This document shows, one piece after another, positions 59,301 through 64,000 of a stretch of 64,000 nucleotides of DNA. Position 1 is the first letter of the stretch, and every line of letters starts with the position of its first letter. The stretch covers positions 2,917,001 to 2,981,000 of the forward strand of contig CALNXK010000037.1 in NCBI GenBank assembly GCA_942486035.1, written 5' to 3'. Source of the stretch: Porites lobata (taxonomy: Eukaryota; Cnidaria; Anthozoa; Scleractinia; Poritidae). The translations under genes were made by a program, and so were the position numbers. A model generated the notes under the pieces. The model did not search any database and was not told the DNA's origin. It was given only the letters and a program-made list of their open reading frames with translations.

Positions 59301-62300
59301 CAGAACGTATTGCTTTATTGGTAAATTATTTTTGATCAGTGACGTTTATACTGCTGTTAGTAACCATATGGGGGATCCAGTTTAAACAGGCAAACTATAC
59401 CAAAAAACACAGAATGATACAACTTTCAAAAATACAGGAGCTTGTTTCATTCCACAAGAAGCAGGAGCCCATGAAAAGAAGTTTGAAGGTTTCAAAGATG
59501 GTATTGAACCACAATGATAGCTTCCTCGATCAACTTTTTTATGCATAAGAAACTGTTTTGTTTCCTTTTTCAGTGCTTTGCAAATGATAATTTTTCTTCA
59601 AGGCTATCTTTTTCCAAGATGAAAATTCAAACCGACGTAAAGAAAGCATTTAAAAGCATAAGAAGTTTTGATTAATCGCCGATAGGAACTCTTGCATGCG
59701 TAAAGGCCCAAAATATAGCTCTTGACATGGATCGATACAGCGTCCCATATAAATAATGAATAGATTGGTGGCATAGTAGCTAGAATAGTCGATTTTACAG
59801 GCAACTAGGACGCGTGGATAATCGCTATTCCTCGGATGAACTTCCTAATTCCCTGGAGACCTAGGCAATTCACGGGTTTTGAGGGAGGGGGGTGGGGGGG
59901 ATGCGATGGATGGGTAAAAGTATTGTGTGATATAGACTCTTATATTGAGTTTCTAACTGTAAAAGCCAGGCCAAATGATTATGAAAGCCATCAAGCCATT
60001 TTGATTCCCTAGCTTGTAGAGGTAATTAACTGAATGCTGTATTGACCCGTTCTGCTAGGTTAAGCCGATATTGATGAGTTTTTCCACCACTTATGTTAAC
60101 TTCACAACTAATTTTTTATCATATCAAATTCCTGTCTTGCAGAAGATGCAGATTTATCTTAAAGTATCCAGGGTGATCGGATCATCGGACTATTCTATTT
60201 TCATTCTCCGGTATGTGTATTTTAACGTTGCCATTGCAATTTTAAGGTTGAGTCAGGCTTTTACCGAATATATTATTAATTGCTCAGAGCTTGAAGGCTC
60301 ACAATGATCAGTTTTCAGGCAACTAACCATTTCTTTTTTTATTGTCTCACAGAAGTCTCCACGCACAGAATCTTCCTGAAAGCCTCCACTGCTGGTTCAC
60401 TCGAATGTCGTCCATTTTCACTGAGTCAACGCCCGGAAGTGCGAAGGATAAGTACCTTAGTTAGTTTATTTTCCCATTAATGATAGTGACGGAGTACCTG
60501 ACTGCGCGGTTTGGTGGTTTCTACGTAACTAGACATCAGATTTTTGGTTCAAAAACTCAAAATCGAATCAAAGATCATTAAGTTTTTCAGATTTTGATCG
60601 TCACACTTTAAGATATTTTTCACGAACTGAAAAATTCAAAAGAATCCGCGAAAATTCGTTTTGCTTCTCTTGTTATTTAAATCTTTTTTAGACCATTGAA
60701 AAATCGTCCTGTCTTTTTTTCAGCTTGTGTTAAAATCGTTTTATTTCTCAAAAGATAATCAAAAACTTAGTTTTTCAGGTTACCATTCGGTAGCACTAAT
60801 GTTATCATTCAGATCGGCCTCTTCTTTAATTTTCCTCATAAAATATATCAAAGGCCATGAGAATTCAAAATTACCGTTTAAGGATGTGAGTAACGAAAAC
60901 ATTTTGGTTTTGACTAGTGACACAAAGAATTGTAATAAGTGTCGTTATTAACGAGAGAACGGTTAAACATCTTTTCCTGTCTTTGCTAATCATAAGATAA
61001 TCATAAGAATATGCCAGAACTGAATGGCCGATAGTTAGAAGATAGCAAAATCAGATGAACTTGCATGTTTCTTTAATGCTTTCTTTCGTTACTGCTAGGC
61101 TGACGATTTTATGCTGAATTCACAAATCTAATGTCCAGAAGAAGAGTTTAAAAATGACTCAGTAATATTAGTTTTGAGGAAGTTACAACAAGAGAGGCAT
61201 TAATGTAAAAAACAGATGGCAAGGCTCTAGATTTCATTTGCTTGGTTTAACCGGAACACGTTTCTCAAGACGAAATTTACTAGTTAAAACTCGTAGAAAA
61301 GACAGAAAGTGCGTCTTTCAGTATAAATTATATTTGAATAATTCGGTGGGTTCACACTAAGTGTACTTGAAAAGTACTTGAAGTGCACAGTTCGGGAGTA
61401 TGCCAGTTTTGGAAGAAGCGAAAACAATGGTCTACGTCACCAACCATAACATGATCACCATGGCGATGGTCATTTTCAAAACATACAAAATGGCGGACAA
61501 GGGAGAGGAGAAGAACGAGTATTGACCAAAATTCTCGTTTATTCTTGTTTTATCGAGCCTTTTATTTGTCTTTTTGTTACTATGAATTGGGAAATACCTT
61601 GAGGACAGGGAGTAACCATTCTTGCGCTATAGTTCTTCGCTTATCGCGCGCTTAGTAGGCACTGCGTACTCACTGCGTATGTAATCAGTACATCGAAAAT
61701 AGGTAAGCACGCTAACAAGTTTGTGCCTATTTATTTCATCATTTTTTTATATCATAAGGAAAAAAGAATGCTTTGGAAACAACTAAAAAGTGAGTTGTTC
61801 TATAATTCATTGTAATTTTTCCCGTTGCTTCTGTTTCTCTCCCGCGAGTGAGCGACTGGCCGGAGAAGACGGCTGTAATTCAGGTTATTGTTTTGGTGCA
61901 AGCGAGTCATTTATGAGTAAAATATCTGTTTTTTCGAATATGATGTTCTGTTGGTTTATGTCTTGAAGCAGTTCCGTCCAGGTATACAACAGGTTTACAA
62001 GGGATTTCTGAGGGTATTGTGCCCGCGTTTTCTTCTTGAAAACCCACAAAGTGAAAATCTTACTTATCATCCCTGATCATTTTTTTTTGTCCCGCTTCAA
62101 AAAAACCTGTTCCTTTCAATTATTCCACTTTCTGAAGTTAACTGATTATTTGGTCAAGCTTAACAAATGCAAGAGGCTCTTAAGAATTTAATATACATAT
62201 TGGAAAACTAAGAATTATGCTTGTTACATGCTTTTGGATCTATTGATTAAAATGGGATACTATAGTCTTGTAGTCCACCGGATTTAACCAGAGGTCAGAG

Positions 62301-63187
62301 ATCAACAAGGTTATGGTTCGTTATAAAATATCCTCTTGTATGGGATTTGATGTTACATCCGAATAATACTAAATTATTGTTTTTAACTCTGGGGTTGCCT
62401 TTAAACCAAAGGCATTGTAACTTTGAGGAGCACTTTTCTCCAAGTCTTCTCTGTGGGGACCCTCAAACAATTTTATTAGACAAGGTTTGGCCCAAAATAA
62501 TAATGATTACTGCCCTTGGCATGGACACAACATAAGTTTTCCAAAGTTCTTTTTCATAGCCGGTTCTTCATGTTTCTATTGAACAGCACTTTCAAGAAAA
62601 CAAAGCTCACACATCAGAGTAAAGATACAATAAAAGTTATTTATTGTTATATTTTGTTTTTTGTAAATAAACATTTTATTTTAGGTCCTGACAGTTAATT
62701 CTTTCCGTATTACTGTTTTTGATTCTGACCTGCATGACTCGCTGCCATGACTACCTGGCTGGCATATTATACACACTCTTTATCTCAAAATCTTGTTTTT
62801 TTAACACCTTCTTGGACATGAAAACCAAAATCCAAAACTTAATTGATATAATGAAGACAGTAGCAGCTGACATCGATTTTCAATAGTTATCTTGTGAGAT
62901 GTCTCTCATGTATTATTTATTAGGGAGGATGATTTGTAGAAGACGATGCATTAACATACATGCTTTTTCATCAAGAGAATCTCAATAATTTAGGATTTAT
63001 TCAAATACACACATATTCGATATTATGACATCAAATGTGGGCTTATTGTTCATGTACAGGGATTGATGGGGGAGAGTGTGGCATTTTTCATGTTTCAGAT
63101 TGACCTTTTGCGCAGCACAGGGACTGAACATATTATGTATTTGGCATCTGTAAAGTATAAACAATATTTGACGCGAGGGATTGAACA
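56337..63187. other. Gene-poor AT-rich region
   Basis: Only short ORFs (largest 56731-57087, 118 residues, no known motif). A (TTG)n microsatellite lies at about 58997-59016 and a G-run at about 59885-59900. No splice-linked exon chain could be built on either strand. Confidence 0.4.
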
Positions 63188-63373
63188 TTATGTAGAAAAA
63201 TCTTCACAAGCCTCCACTTCCATGACTCCTTCCTCATCTATCTCCTTTAAAGTCCCTTGAATAGAGGCCACAGTCTCTTCTATGGTTGAATGGTCATTGA
63301 GTGTGAGCTTCCACTCACAAGGTATATAAGCCCTCCCTCCAACCTGTTTCCCTCTTACCCATTTTTGAAAGGG
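63188..63373 (-). CDS. Unrecognised ORF or exon, 61 residues
   Basis: Between a TGA at 63374-63376 and TAA at 63188-63190 the minus strand encodes PFQKWVRGKQVGGRAYIPCE, then WKLTLNDHSTIEETVASI and an acidic end. The composition looks protein-like, but there is no ATG at the start. Just upstream is a strong acceptor (TTTTTTTGTTTCTTTGTAG, exon would start at 63414) and a donor GTAAGA at 63358, so the real exon could instead be 63359-63414 in another frame. No family recognised; it could equally be a transposon remnant. Confidence 0.25.
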   Translation of the reverse strand, partial: PFQKWVRGKQVGGRAYIPCEWKLTLNDHSTIEETVASIQGTLKEIDEEGVMEVEACEDFST

Positions 63374-63414
63374 TCAAAGGAGGGGCTTTTGTGGTGGGTA
63401 AGCCTGTGACCACA

Positions 63415-64000
63415 CTACAAAGAAACAAAAAAACATGATTAATTTTATTGAGGTAGGGTTGAATTTGGACATTAAATTTTTCATTACAGTGGAATATAAG
63501 GCGAACCTAAAGCAATATTTTGCCCTCAGAGCACAAATATGTCGTTCTGAAGAAATTTAGCATTTTGTCTTCCTGGTTGCTTTTCCCAGCTTTTTGGGAC
63601 AAACGCGACAACATGTTTGTAATATCTCCATATGTTTGTCTACATTTTTGACGGAAATCCTGATCAAAATAAAAGAAATCAATGTAAGAACCTACTCACA
63701 CTGATTTAAAACTAATTCCACACACATGATCTGGATCAATAAAGTGATTTCTAGATGAGAGTCGCATAAGTTGCCGGTGAACACGACCAAAAACAGACCT
63801 GATCGATTATAACTGAAACTACATATACAGGCTAAGGCATAACCATCAATATCAGTAACCCTTCCTGTCCGTTGGCAATTTTCAATGTGTGGTTGCCATT
63901 TTTACTAGGTTGTTGCCATCGATGAAACTTTGCCTGAACACACTTTAAACGTTGTAGTTTTGAGGAAAATTAGTCTTGACTTCGTAAAAATTCGGCAAGA
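63415..64000. other. No gene seen
   Basis: AT-rich sequence without a credible ORF, ending at the window edge. Confidence 0.5.

Overview
The window is eukaryotic nuclear DNA from an animal, most likely an anthozoan cnidarian (stony coral or relative). The genes have long GT-AG introns and are clearly metazoan, the DNA is AT-rich, and introns and spacers are packed with short palindromic DNA transposons (MITEs), a tRNA-derived SINE and worn LINE 3' ends. The lineage call is inference from gene structure and repeat style.

Layout. (1) 1-5442, + strand: the last eight coding exons of STYX, a catalytically dead dual-specificity phosphatase; its first exons lie left of the window. (2) 6895-7536, - strand: an intronless small heat shock protein with two alpha-crystallin domains, with a TATA-like box and heat-shock-element half-sites upstream. 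(3) 11226-42253, - strand: a complete kinesin-3 gene, KIF16B (SNX23), which I assembled as 31 coding exons with an unbroken reading frame of 1577 codons. Domain order is motor, FHA, long coiled-coil stalk, C-terminal PX. STYX runs towards the other two genes, so the 3' ends of STYX and the sHSP face each other. (4) 42254-64000: a gene-poor, repeat-rich region. It holds the likely KIF16B promoter, a 1.5 kb inverted repeat (43862-45360), a 7.6 kb hAT-like element with 8-bp target duplications (45660-53268), several MITEs, and two weak exon or ORF candidates near 54.8 and 63.2 kb.

The genes are not an operon and share no obvious pathway: STYX is a signalling pseudophosphatase, the sHSP is an ATP-independent chaperone, and KIF16B moves PI3P-positive early endosomes towards microtubule plus ends. 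The most unusual material is transposon biology (two elements with exact target duplications) and the KIF16B stalk, where six consecutive exon junctions share one splice phase and a 12-nt microexon is inferred. I saw no convincing new defence or enzymatic system.
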